Made by a program: the position numbers and the translations under genes
Assembly: GCA_964496475.1 (NCBI GenBank)
Contig: CAZBZS010000035.1
Span: 1 to 22,678, forward strand
Source: JASLPR01 sp964496475
GTDB taxonomy: Bacteria; Chloroflexota; UBA11872; VXNJ01
Direction of reading: 5' to 3'
Length of the DNA: 22,678 nucleotides
Notes under the pieces: generated by a model
The model's input: the letters and a program-made list of their open reading frames with translations, nothing else
Told to the model about the DNA's origin: nothing
The model's database searches: none
Shown: piece by piece, positions 6,999 through 15,022 of the stretch
Layout of the letters: each line of letters starts with the position of its first letter
Position numbering within the stretch: position 1 is the first letter of the stretch

Positions 6999-8777
6999 AT
7001 GACGAGAGATACAAAACAACTTCCCGGGCCGGTGATTCCGATTCTGGAGGCGGAGTTCGCGGACTTTGAGTCGGAGGCGCGGGCGTTCATGGGAGGCGAG
7101 ACGGAGGAGGCCGAGTTCATCGGGTTTCGGCTGAAGCAGGGGGTGTACGGGCAGCGGCAGCCGGACCGGCAGATGATCAGGGTGAAATTGCCATTCGGGG
7201 GAGTGACGGCGGATCAGCTGGAGGTGTTTGGGGAGGTGGCGGAGCAGTACGCTCCGCTGAGGCGGGGTCACCTGACGACGCGGGAGAATGTGCAGTATCA
7301 CCATGTGCTTTTACCGCTGGCTACGGAGGCATTGCGGTTGATGGCGAAGGTGGGGCTTTCGACTCGGGAGGCATGCGGAAACACGGTACGCAACGTAACC
7401 GGGGATGCCTGGGCGGGAGTGGCGGCGGACGAGATTTTTGATCCGACGCCGTACGCCGGGGCGCTGGTGCGCTATTTCGTGCGCAATCCGCTGACGCAAT
7501 TGCTGCCGCGCAAGTTCAAGGTCTCGTTCACCGGGAGCGACACGGACCGGGTGCTGAGTGAGATCCACGACCTGGCTTTCGTTTCGAGAATCCGGAATGA
7601 GGATGGGCGTGAGGTGAAGGGCTTCCGGATCCTGGCGGGCGGTGGGCTGTCGATCTTCGCGAAGAACACGCTGGAGCTATATGAATTCGTGCCGGTAGAG
7701 GACTATCTGCGGGTGACGGAGGCGGTGCTGCGGATATTCGAGCGCTCGGACGATTTGCGGAGAAATCGCGCTAAGGCGAGGATCAAGTTCCTGATTCACA
7801 AGGTGGGCATCGAGTCGTTCCGGGAGATGGTGGAGGAGGAGCTGAAGGGCGATTGGGCGAAGAAGGATTACGCGCTGGAGTCGCTGCTTTTCCTGGACGG
7901 TGAAGAGAACGATGCGCCGATTGGTCCGTCGGATGCGCCGACGGTGGACGAGGCGGATCGGGAGCTGTTCGAGCGCTTTGTAGAGTCGAATGTCGCGGGT
8001 CAGCGCCAGACGGGTTATTCGACGGTTGAAGTAAAGGTGAACCAGGGTGATCTGTCGCCGGAACAGTTTCGGGGTCTGGCGACGATCCTGGACGAGTACG
8101 GAGCGGGTCGGGCGCGGGTGGCGCCGTGGCAGAACATCGTGCTGCGTTGGATTCCGGATAACAGCCTCTACGGGGTGTGGAAGGACCTGCGAAGGCTGGA
8201 TCTTGGGAACGCCGGCGCGCAGAAGATAAATGACGTGGTGAGCTGCCCGGGCACGGATAGCTGCAAGCTGGGGATCACGTCGTCGATGGGGCTGAATCGA
8301 GCGGTGCAGGCGAAGGTGGAGGAGATGTATATTCGGGACCCGCTGACGAATCAGATTCTGATCAACATCAGCGGCTGCCCGAATTCCTGCGGACAGCATC
8401 ACCTGGGAAACATTGGCTTTCACGGCGCGGCGATGAAGAGCGGCGATCGGCAGATACCGGCGTATCACGTCTTCATCGGCGGGAACCGGCGGGCGGGGAT
8501 CGCGCTGCGGATCGGCAAGCTGCTGAGAACCAGACTGCCGGCGAAACGGGTGCCAATCGCCGTGGAACGGCTGCTGATCGATTATGAGGAAAACCGAAGG
8601 GACGACGAGGAGCCGTTCAACGACTATGTGGACAGTCGAGAGTTGACGCACTTCAACGAATTGCTGGCCGATGTGTCGATCGAGCCGGAGCTCTTGGACG
8701 AGGCGGAGCAGTTCGTGGACTGGGAGCGGGACCGGCAGTACGTGCTGGAGCGTGGCGAAGGTGAGTGCGCGGTCTGA
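6999..8777 (+). CDS. Assimilatory sulfite (or nitrite) reductase, siroheme and [4Fe-4S] type
   Basis: The enzyme carries out the six-electron reduction of sulfite to sulfide (or nitrite to ammonia), probably with ferredoxin as donor because no flavoprotein subunit is nearby. At 592 residues it has the twofold ferrodoxin-like/NirSir repeat architecture. Cys416 and Cys422 (CPGTDSC) plus Cys460 and Cys464 (GCPNSC) are the cluster and siroheme ligands. By family comparison, Arg95 (TTREN), Arg131 (VRNV), Lys172 and Lys174 (RKFKV) are the anion-binding basic residues. The ATG follows GGAGAG by about 8 bases. The context (APS reductase, ATP sulfurylase, siroheme genes) favours sulfite over nitrite; sequence alone does not settle it. 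It is transcribed alone and divergently from phyH. Confidence 0.9.
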   Translation: MTRDTKQLPGPVIPILEAEFADFESEARAFMGGETEEAEFIGFRLKQGVYGQRQPDRQMIRVKLPFGGVTADQLEVFGEVAEQYAPLRRGHLTTRENVQYHHVLLPLATEALRLMAKVGLSTREACGNTVRNVTGDAWAGVAADEIFDPTPYAGALVRYFVRNPLTQLLPRKFKVSFTGSDTDRVLSEIHDLAFVSRIRNEDGREVKGFRILAGGGLSIFAKNTLELYEFVPVEDYLRVTEAVLRIFERSDDLRRNRAKARIKFLIHKVGIESFREMVEEELKGDWAKKDYALESLLFLDGEENDAPIGPSDAPTVDEADRELFERFVESNVAGQRQTGYSTVEVKVNQGDLSPEQFRGLATILDEYGAGRARVAPWQNIVLRWIPDNSLYGVWKDLRRLDLGNAGAQKINDVVSCPGTDSCKLGITSSMGLNRAVQAKVEEMYIRDPLTNQILINISGCPNSCGQHHLGNIGFHGAAMKSGDRQIPAYHVFIGGNRRAGIALRIGKLLRTRLPAKRVPIAVERLLIDYEENRRDDEEPFNDYVDSRELTHFNELLADVSIEPELLDEAEQFVDWERDRQYVLERGEGECAV

Positions 8778-8778
8778 C

Positions 8779-8796
8779 ACGGCTTCAAGCCGTTTA
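8779..8796 (+). terminator. Weak hairpin terminator after the sulfite reductase gene
   Basis: ACGGC-TTCAA-GCCGT (8779-8793) directly follows the stop codon and runs into TTTA. The stem is only 5 pairs and the T-run is short, so strength is uncertain. Confidence 0.4.
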
Positions 8797-8838
8797 TTCT
8801 GATCCAGCGAGCAAGGTTAAATAGTCAGTAGTAGCCAC

Positions 8839-8866
8839 ACAGCCGAAGGCCAGCTATGGCTGTTTT
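8839..8866 (+). terminator. Candidate intrinsic terminator between convergent genes
   Basis: ACAGCC (8839-8844) pairs with GGCTGT (8858-8863), and TTTT follows (8863-8866). Its place between the converging sulfite reductase and hemB genes is right for a terminator of the plus-strand transcript. Confidence 0.4.
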
Positions 8867-8938
8867 ACTTGACCAACGGGTGAATTGGCGGGCTAGCACG
8901 CATCAAAGGTGTTCGCGAGTGGAGGTAAACGACAAGGG

Positions 8939-9982
8939 TCAATGACCCCAGTGAGCGAAGTCGAGGGCCCAGTAGGTGATGATGATGCCGGCGCCAGCGC
9001 GGGAGATGGCGGTGAGGATTTCGGTGGCAACGCGTTGCTCGTCGATGTAGCCACGCTCGGCGGCGGCTTTGACCATTGCATACTCACCGCTGACGTTGTA
9101 GGCGGCCAGGGGGATGTCGAACCGCTGGCGGGCCGCGGCGAGGATGTCGAGGTAGGTGAGGGCGGGTTTGACCATGACGATGTCGGCGCCCTCGAGGATG
9201 TCGAGTTCGATTTCGTGGAGGGCCTCGCGGGCGTTGGATGGGTCCATCTGGTAAGAACGGCGGTCGCCGAAGGCGGGAGTGGAGTTGGCGGCCTCGCGGA
9301 AGGGGCCGTAGAAGGCGCTAGCGTACTTGGCGGAGTAGGCCATGATGGCGGTGTCGAGGTGGCCGGAGTCGTCTAGGGTCCGGCGAATGGCGCCGACGCG
9401 GCCGTCCATCATGTCGGAGGGAGCGACGAGGTCGGATCCGGCGGCGGCGTGGGAAAGGGCGACTTCGGCGATGGCGGCAACGGAGCGGTCGTTGTCAATC
9501 TGCTCGCCGTCAAGGATGCCGCAGTGGCCGTGGGTGGTGTGGGCGCAGAGGCAGACGTCGGTGATGACGGTGAGTTCGGGAGTGGTGTCCTTGATGCGAC
9601 GGATGGCCTCCTGCACGGCGCCGTCGGGGGCGTGGGCGTCGGAGCCGGTGTCGTCTTTGTAGCGGGATCGGCCGAAGAGAATGACGGCGGGGACGCCTAG
9701 GGCGGCAGCTTCGGCGGCGAGTGACGCGGCGCGGTCGGGGGAGAGCAAAGACTGACCGGGCATGGCCTCGATGGGCCGTTCGAGGTCGGAGCCGGGCTCG
9801 ATGAACATGGGGTAGACGAGAGAATCGACGCTGAGGTGGGTCTCCGCGACGAGCCGGCGCAAGGAATCGAGGCGGCGGAGACGGCGGGGACGGTCGGAGA
9901 GATCCAGGCGGTTGGCGCCGGTCAGGGGATTGGATTCAAGTTTGGACACTGGAAGGCTCGCTTTCGGATGACTGATTATCAC
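8939..9982 (-). CDS. hemB: Porphobilinogen synthase (delta-aminolevulinate dehydratase)
   Basis: HemB condenses two 5-aminolevulinate molecules to porphobilinogen, the first shared step of tetrapyrrole synthesis. Counting from the GTG at 9982 (347 residues), Schiff-base lysines are Lys219 (SAKYASAFYGPF) and Lys272 (MVKPAL). The cysteine-rich zinc site is DVCLCAHTTHGHCG with Cys144, Cys146 and Cys154, so this is the zinc-dependent rather than the magnesium-only type. The C-terminal AYNVSGEYAM motif is intact. The GTG start overlaps the end of cobA-hemD by 47 bases; a GTG at 9949 shortens the overlap and is equally possible. It is the last gene of the hemC-cobA/hemD-hemB operon. Confidence 0.95.
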   Translation of the reverse strand: MIISHPKASLPVSKLESNPLTGANRLDLSDRPRRLRRLDSLRRLVAETHLSVDSLVYPMFIEPGSDLERPIEAMPGQSLLSPDRAASLAAEAAALGVPAVILFGRSRYKDDTGSDAHAPDGAVQEAIRRIKDTTPELTVITDVCLCAHTTHGHCGILDGEQIDNDRSVAAIAEVALSHAAAGSDLVAPSDMMDGRVGAIRRTLDDSGHLDTAIMAYSAKYASAFYGPFREAANSTPAFGDRRSYQMDPSNAREALHEIELDILEGADIVMVKPALTYLDILAAARQRFDIPLAAYNVSGEYAMVKAAAERGYIDEQRVATEILTAISRAGAGIIITYWALDFAHWGH

Positions 9983-11501
9983 CCGAGGCGGAGAAGTTGA
10001 CGAGAGCGGTTACAAGTCCGGCGTAAGTGTGGGGTTCGGCGATGGCGCTGACGGTGAGTCCACGGGCCTCGATGGTGGTGGCGGTGATGGGGCCGATGCA
10101 GGCGAGGCGAGTGGTGGAGGGGAGGGAGATGGAGGCGCGATCGAGGGCTCCGAACAGGGATTTGACGGCGGACGGGCTGGTGAAGACGACCCAATCGGGA
10201 GGGCGCTCGAGGGTGTATTCGAGCAGATCGGTGGGGAGGGGGGTTAGGACGGTGCGATAGGCGTTGAGGCGGGTGACGGAGATGCCGGCTTCGAGGAGGC
10301 GGTCGCGGATGACGGTGCGTCCGCCGACGGCGCTGAAGACGAGGACGCGGTCGTCGTGCTGGAGCTGCTGCAAGAGGGCGTCGACGACGGACTCGGAGAC
10401 GAACTTTTCGGGGAGGAGGTCGGGTGTGATGCCGTGAGTGTGGAGAGTGCGGGCGGTGCCAGTGCCGAGAGCGGCGATCTGGATTCCGCCGAAAGCGCGG
10501 GCGTCGAGGTCGAGTTCATTTAGGGTGCGAAATACGGCGTCGACGCCGCTGCGGCTGGCGAAGACGGCCCATGAAAAATCGTCGATCTGCTTGAGGACGG
10601 ATTCGAGCGGAGTCGGGTCGGAAAGCGGTTCGACTTGGATGGTGGGGAGGGCGACGACGGAGGCTCCAGCGGCGCCGAGCAGGGAGCGCAGCTCGGCGGT
10701 GGCGGGGGGAGGGGTGGTGAGCAGGACGCGCTGGCCGGCGAGGGGCTGGATGGGGACCCACTGGAGGTTGCGGGAGTGGGCGACGGCCTCGCCGACGATG
10801 AGGACGGCGGGGGTGCGGATGCCGGAGACGCGGCTGCGGGCGGCGATATCGCCAATAGGGGAAATTATCGTGCGCTGACCGGGCAGACTGGCGTTTTCGA
10901 CGATGGCGGAGGGGGTGGTGGGGGCGAGGCCGGCGTCGAGGAGAGCCTCGGCGATGGGATCGATGCGGGTGGCGACCATGAGGATGACGAGGGTCTGGTT
11001 GAGTGTGGCGAGGGCGGCCCAGTCGGTGTCGGGGGAATCGTCAGCCGAGGCGCGGTGGCCGGTCACGCAGACGAATCCGGCAGTGACTCCGCGGAGGGTG
11101 AGGGGGATGCCGGCGTAGGCGGCGGCGGCGGTGGCGCTGGTGACTCCGGGGACGATCTCGTAAGTGATACCTGCGTCGGCGAGGGAGCGTATCTCTTCGC
11201 CGGCGCGACCGAACACCATGGGGTCACCGCCCTTGAGTCGGCAGACGGATTTGCCGTCGTGGGCCAGATTGATTACGAGAGTGTCGATTTCGGCCTGGGT
11301 GGTGGAGGTGCTGCCGTAGCGCTTGCCGACGGGGATCAACTCGGGACCGTCGATGAGGGCGAGAATTTCCTCGGAAACAAGTCCGTCGGGGAGGACGGCG
11401 TCGACGGAGCGGAGCAACTCGCGAGCGCGGAGGGTGAGAAGACCGGGGTTGCCGGGTCCGGCGCCGACGAGGTAGACGGTGCCGGTGGAGGAGTCAGTCA
11501 T
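9936..11501 (-). CDS. cobA-hemD: Fused uroporphyrinogen-III C-methyltransferase / uroporphyrinogen-III synthase
   Basis: One 521-residue chain joins two consecutive activities. Residues 1 to about 245 are SUMT (CobA): YLVGAGPGNPGLLTLRA (10-26), KGGDPMVFGRAGEE (90-103) and PGVTSATAA (118-126) mark the SAM-binding methylase that makes precorrin-2. Residues from about 255 to 505 are HemD, with FASRSGVDAV, the AALGTGTA segment and VVFTSPSAVKSL, closing hydroxymethylbilane to uroporphyrinogen III. The fusion would pass product straight toward siroheme. The usual YDRL segment of CobA reads LPDGL here, a small deviation. The ATG at 11501 overlaps the end of hemC by 8 bases, which indicates translational coupling. 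Confidence 0.95.
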   Translation of the reverse strand: MTDSSTGTVYLVGAGPGNPGLLTLRARELLRSVDAVLPDGLVSEEILALIDGPELIPVGKRYGSTSTTQAEIDTLVINLAHDGKSVCRLKGGDPMVFGRAGEEIRSLADAGITYEIVPGVTSATAAAAYAGIPLTLRGVTAGFVCVTGHRASADDSPDTDWAALATLNQTLVILMVATRIDPIAEALLDAGLAPTTPSAIVENASLPGQRTIISPIGDIAARSRVSGIRTPAVLIVGEAVAHSRNLQWVPIQPLAGQRVLLTTPPPATAELRSLLGAAGASVVALPTIQVEPLSDPTPLESVLKQIDDFSWAVFASRSGVDAVFRTLNELDLDARAFGGIQIAALGTGTARTLHTHGITPDLLPEKFVSESVVDALLQQLQHDDRVLVFSAVGGRTVIRDRLLEAGISVTRLNAYRTVLTPLPTDLLEYTLERPPDWVVFTSPSAVKSLFGALDRASISLPSTTRLACIGPITATTIEARGLTVSAIAEPHTYAGLVTALVNFSASGDNQSSESEPSSVQT

Positions 11502-12387
11502 GGGGTTGATCGATCAGGAGGGCGCGGGCGGCCTGGTTGCCGAGAGTGGTGGGATCGTCGACGGAGCCGGTGAAGGTTTGGGTGATGGGCGGGTCGAGGT
11601 AGCGCCCGGCGGTGAGGCGGAGAACGCCGTCGTGTACGGTGGCGAGAGCGCCGAGGGGCTCGTTGCAGCCTCCGCCGGCTGCGGCCAGGAACTGGCGTTC
11701 GGCGGTGACGGTGGCGCGGGCGGAGGGATCGTCAAGAGGGGCGATGAGGTCGGCGGTGGTAGGATCGTCGGCGCGAATTTCGACGGCGAGAGCTCCCTGG
11801 CCGGGGGCGGGCAGGAAGTGGGGTGGCTGGAGGCGGTCGGTGATTCGGGATTCGAGCCCTAGGCGCACGAGGCCGGCGGCGGCGAGGATGATAGCGTCGA
11901 AGTCGCCGGCGTCGAGTTTGGCCAGGCGGGTCTGGACGTTGCCGCGGATCGGGAGCGAGCGCAGATCGGGGCGCAGGGCGGAAAGCTGGGAGGCGCGGCG
12001 CACGCTGCTGGTTCCGACGGTGGCGCCGGGTGGGAGATCGGCGAGGGTGAGGCGATCGCGGGCGACGAGGGTGTCGGCGGAATCTTCGCGGGCCGGGATG
12101 GCGGTGATGGTAAGGCCGGGAGGCTCCTGGATGGGCAGGTCTTTGAGACTGTGAACGGCGATGTCAATCTCGGAGCGGAGAAGAGCCTGCTGGATCGCGG
12201 TCGTGAAAAGACCGATTTCGCCGAAGTCGGTCAGGGACGTATTGGGGCGAAGTTCGCCGGCGGAGGCGAGGGGGACGATTTCAATGGAGATGTCGGGGTG
12301 ATGATGCCTGATGGCACCGGCGACGAGGTCGGTCTGAACGCGAGCGAGGGGGCTGGCGCGGGTGCCGAGGCGTAGGGTTGTAGTCAT
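11494..12387 (-). CDS. hemC: Hydroxymethylbilane synthase (porphobilinogen deaminase)
   Basis: HemC links four porphobilinogens into hydroxymethylbilane. The 297-residue protein has LRLGTRASPLA at the N-terminus, the catalytic Asp83 in HSLKDLP, GTSSVRRASQL (125-135), PIRGNVQTRLAKL, PAPGQGALA (194-201), and Cys241 in GGGCNEPLGA, which carries the dipyrromethane cofactor. The usual T-x-GD and GGKGLF motifs read SAGE and GEIGLF (residues 42-61), so one conserved Lys and Asp are absent; the fold-defining residues remain. It is the first gene of the operon and is transcribed divergently from the siroheme synthase gene. Confidence 0.94.
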   Translation of the reverse strand: MTTTLRLGTRASPLARVQTDLVAGAIRHHHPDISIEIVPLASAGELRPNTSLTDFGEIGLFTTAIQQALLRSEIDIAVHSLKDLPIQEPPGLTITAIPAREDSADTLVARDRLTLADLPPGATVGTSSVRRASQLSALRPDLRSLPIRGNVQTRLAKLDAGDFDAIILAAAGLVRLGLESRITDRLQPPHFLPAPGQGALAVEIRADDPTTADLIAPLDDPSARATVTAERQFLAAAGGGCNEPLGALATVHDGVLRLTAGRYLDPPITQTFTGSVDDPTTLGNQAARALLIDQPHD

Positions 12388-12435
12388 GGCGATCCGATGG
12401 AGTGGTGGTAGGTGGATGGGCGCCGCGATTTGCGA

Positions 12436-12474
12436 CGGGAGGCGGCCTCCCGCAGACTTGTGGTGATGATTATA
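12436..12474 (-). promoter_or_regulatory. hemC operon promoter (-10 box) with a 17-base palindrome near the transcript start
   Basis: On the minus strand TATAAT lies at 12474-12469, giving a start near 12462 and a leader of about 75 bases. At 12436-12452 the leader holds CGGGAGG-CGG-CCTCCCG, a 7-bp perfect inverted repeat. It could be an operator just downstream of the start, or a leader hairpin. No -35 match is clear. The region is shared with the divergent siroheme synthase gene. Confidence 0.45.
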
Positions 12475-12554
12475 TGACCGCTGCGGACAGGAGAATTAGG
12501 GGATTGGGGATAGGCGAAAGGGAGCCATGGGATTGAGTTGCCAGGATCGCAGCG

Positions 12555-13262
12555 GTGAGTGAGAAAAAGACCTACTGGCCAGTGGCGCTGGATTTGACGC
12601 GGCTGGCGGCCGGCGGCTGCGTGGTGGTGGGGGGCGGCGAGGAGGCGGAGTTCAAGGTGGAAATCCTGACGAGCCTTGGGGTGGCGCCGCTGGTGGTGAG
12701 CCCGCGGGTAACGCCGGGCCTGGAGAGGATGGAGGCCGCCGGCGATGTGGAAATCAGGGGTGAGGCCTATCGTGAGGAGGTAGTGGCCGGGACTGGCCTC
12801 GTGGTGGCGGCGACGGATGACGACGAATTGAATCGACGGATCGCGGCGGACGCCCGGCGGGCGGGGGCGATGGTGAATGTGGTGGACGACGCGGCGGAGT
12901 CGGACTTCATCGCGATGGCGCTGGCACGGGCCGGGGACATCACGGTGGCGGTTTCGACGGCGGGACGGAGTCCGGCGTTCGCGTCGGCGCTGCGGGATCG
13001 GATTCAGAACTTGCTGGATACGGGATTCGCGGAGCACCTGGAGTATTTCGCGGCGGTGCGGGAGCTGCTGCTGGGGGTCACGGAAGATTTTCGACAGAGG
13101 GTACGGATATGGCGGGACCTGACGGCGGCGTCGCTGCTGGAGGTGTTGGAGCGCGACGGGCGGGACGCGGCGCGAGAGGTGGTGCGGGAGGTGGTATCGA
13201 AGCACGTGGAGGTGAGCGCGGCGGAGCTGGACGGTTTGCCGGGGACGGGTCAGGACGAGTAG
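12555..13262 (+). CDS. Precorrin-2 dehydrogenase / sirohydrochlorin ferrochelatase (Met8/SirC/CysG N-terminal type)
   Basis: The protein oxidises precorrin-2 with NAD and probably inserts iron to give siroheme, the cofactor of the sulfite reductase encoded upstream. Its 235 residues include a Rossmann NAD-binding motif VVVGGGEEAEFK (23-34), the ATDDDELN segment (86-93), MVNVVDD (106-112, whose first Asp, Asp111, is the expected catalytic residue) and TVAVSTAGRSPAFASALR (130-147). The C-terminal region is helical, as in Met8p/CysG. The GTG start at 12555 is chosen because no better start precedes VALDLT. Chelatase activity is inferred, since some relatives are dehydrogenase only. Its end overlaps the converging sat gene by 13 bases. 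It is separated from the hemC operon by a shared promoter region. Confidence 0.9.
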   Translation: MSEKKTYWPVALDLTRLAAGGCVVVGGGEEAEFKVEILTSLGVAPLVVSPRVTPGLERMEAAGDVEIRGEAYREEVVAGTGLVVAATDDDELNRRIAADARRAGAMVNVVDDAAESDFIAMALARAGDITVAVSTAGRSPAFASALRDRIQNLLDTGFAEHLEYFAAVRELLLGVTEDFRQRVRIWRDLTAASLLEVLERDGRDAAREVVREVVSKHVEVSAAELDGLPGTGQDE

Positions 13263-14434
13263 GCGCGCTGGAGGATTTCGGCGACTTCGGGTCGGGTGAA
13301 CTCGGGGGGGAGGGGCTCGCCGGCGCGGAGCAGCTCGCGGACGCGAGTTCCGCTGAGAAATACGTGCTCGGAGTCGTCGTGAGGGCAGTCGGCGGCGGTG
13401 ATGGTGTGACCGCAAGAACGGCAGTAAAAGGCGAAATCGAAGGGGACGGACTGGATGGCGAGATCGGCGGGGGAGAGGCCGTCGAATATGCGCTGGGCGT
13501 CGAAGGGGCCGTAGTAGTCGCCGACGCCGGCATGGTCGCGACCGACGATGAAGTGGGTGCAGCCGTAGTTCTGGCGGATGATGGCGTGGAATAGGGCCTC
13601 GCGGGGGCCGGCGTAGCGCATGGCGGCGGGCAGGACGCCGAGTACGACGCGATCGGGCGGGAAGTAAACGTTGATGAGGGCGCGGTAGCAATCCATGCGG
13701 ACGTCGGCGGGCACGTCGTCGGAGCTGGTCTCGCCGACGAGAGGGTGGATGAACAGGCCGTCGGCGGATTCCAGGGCGACATGGAGCAGGTGCTCGTGGG
13801 CGCGATGGATGGGATTGCGGGTCTGGAAGGCGACGATGGTGCGCCAGCCAAGTTGGAGGAAGCGAGCGCGGGCGGCGGCCGGGAGGAGATGGTCTCCGCC
13901 GTAAGGGTTGGGTCGGGCGGGAACAAGGACGGGGCCGCCCATGAGGAAGTCGTGCTGGTGGTACAGGGTGGCCACGCCGGGATGATCGTGGTCGGCGGTG
14001 AGGTAAACGGCGCGGGCTTCGCGCTCGTGGCCGCGCAGGTAGATGTCGGCGACATCGATGACGCCCCGAAGTTCACCGTCCGAGTCGCGCAGGGCGAGGC
14101 GATCGCCGGTGGATAGCTTTTCGGCGAGCGTGGGTGGGGCGGAGAGGGTGACGGGCAGGGGCCAGAGAACGCCGTTCGCCAGACGCATGTCTTTTAGGAC
14201 GGCCTCGTAATCGGGGTGGGTCATGAAGCCGGTGAGGGGCGATAGAGCGCCGACGGCGATGAGGTCGAGATCGTTGAGTTCGCGGGGCTGGAGGGTCAGG
14301 GAGGGAAGATCGGCGGCGAGGGTGTGGAGCTGGTGGGAGTCCTGGTCACCGGCGGTGCGGTTTACGAGGAACCCGGCGTGGGGCGGGATGGGGGAGATGG
14401 CGGCAGGGTCGGGTGGATCGGCGATGCCGGTCAT
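13250..14434 (-). CDS. sat: Sulfate adenylyltransferase (ATP sulfurylase), single-chain type
   Basis: Sat activates sulfate with ATP to adenosine 5'-phosphosulfate (APS) and pyrophosphate. It is the 394-residue homo-oligomeric type, not CysDN. The PUA-like N-terminal domain covers roughly residues 20-180. The catalytic domain has QTRNP (204-208), HRAH (210-213) and GRDHAG (298-303). Cys338, Cys341 and Cys350 (CRSCG, DCPH) look like a small zinc site seen in many bacterial Sat proteins. The C-terminus ends near SGTRVRELL...RPEV without an APS-kinase-like extension, consistent with a separate cysC. The ATG overlaps the cysC stop as ATGA, so the two are translationally coupled. Confidence 0.95.
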   Translation of the reverse strand: MTGIADPPDPAAISPIPPHAGFLVNRTAGDQDSHQLHTLAADLPSLTLQPRELNDLDLIAVGALSPLTGFMTHPDYEAVLKDMRLANGVLWPLPVTLSAPPTLAEKLSTGDRLALRDSDGELRGVIDVADIYLRGHEREARAVYLTADHDHPGVATLYHQHDFLMGGPVLVPARPNPYGGDHLLPAAARARFLQLGWRTIVAFQTRNPIHRAHEHLLHVALESADGLFIHPLVGETSSDDVPADVRMDCYRALINVYFPPDRVVLGVLPAAMRYAGPREALFHAIIRQNYGCTHFIVGRDHAGVGDYYGPFDAQRIFDGLSPADLAIQSVPFDFAFYCRSCGHTITAADCPHDDSEHVFLSGTRVRELLRAGEPLPPEFTRPEVAEILQRAYSS

Positions 14435-15003
14435 GCGGCGGCGACGGACCGGCGCAGGTGGCCCGCGGCCTCCAGAGCTTCGATGACGCGAGTCACGCTC
14501 TGCTCGACGGTTTCGGAGTCGGTGTCGATGGTGAGCTCGGGGGAGAGAGGCTCTTCGTAGGGATCGGAGATGCCGGTGAAGTTGGGGATGTCGCCGGCGA
14601 GAGCTTTTTTGTAGAGGCCCTTGGGGTCGCGCTGGATGAGTACCTCAAGCGGGCACTTGACATAAATCTCGAAGAAGGAGTCGATGTGGTGGCGGAGTTC
14701 GGCGCGTACGTCGCGGTAGGGAGAGATCACGGCGGCGATGACGGTGGCGCCGTGGGCGGTGAGACGGCCGGCGACCCAGCCGATGCGGCGGACGTTTTCG
14801 TCGCGGTCTTCTTTGCTGAAGCCGAGCCCCTTGCTGAGGTGCTGGCGGACGATATCGCCGTCCAGGGTTTCGACGTGGCGGCCGCGGGACCCAAGCTCGG
14901 CGGATAGGAGGTTGGCGATGGTGGTCTTGCCGGCGCCGGAGAGGCCGGTGAGCCAGATGGTGATGCCGCGGGGCGCGTCGGAGCCGTTGGAGGATGAGGT
15001 CAA
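14431..15003 (-). CDS. cysC: Adenylyl-sulfate (APS) kinase
   Basis: CysC phosphorylates APS to PAPS. The 190-residue protein has Walker A GLSGAGKT (20-27), LDGD (47-50), the LGFSKEDRDENVRRIG segment (60-75) with substrate-binding Arg and Asn, and SPYRDVRAELR (94-104). The YVKCPLEVLIQRDPKGLYKKA lid region and the TGISDPYEEP segment are also complete, so the enzyme should be active. The start is a TTG at 15003 with AAGGG 9 bases upstream; it lies 19 bases after cysH. Because CysH here looks like an APS reductase, PAPS may serve sulfotransfer or overflow rather than reduction. Confidence 0.94.
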   Translation of the reverse strand: MTSSSNGSDAPRGITIWLTGLSGAGKTTIANLLSAELGSRGRHVETLDGDIVRQHLSKGLGFSKEDRDENVRRIGWVAGRLTAHGATVIAAVISPYRDVRAELRHHIDSFFEIYVKCPLEVLIQRDPKGLYKKALAGDIPNFTGISDPYEEPLSPELTIDTDSETVEQSVTRVIEALEAAGHLRRSVAAA

Positions 15004-15022
15004 GAGTTCGTGCCCTTAGAAG

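Noticed and set aside
7677..8780. Minus-strand open frame of 367 codons antisense to the sulfite reductase
   Set aside because: Its composition is that of an antisense shadow, and the plus-strand gene has all catalytic residues.
10635..11573. Plus-strand Gly-rich open frame of 312 codons opposite cobA-hemD
   Set aside because: It is an antisense shadow of a well-identified fused enzyme.
12384..13691. Minus-strand open frame of 435 codons across the siroheme synthase and sat genes
   Set aside because: It is Arg/Pro/His-rich with no family pattern and lies antisense to, or out of frame with, two clearly identified genes. It arises from strong G/C skew and few stop codons.
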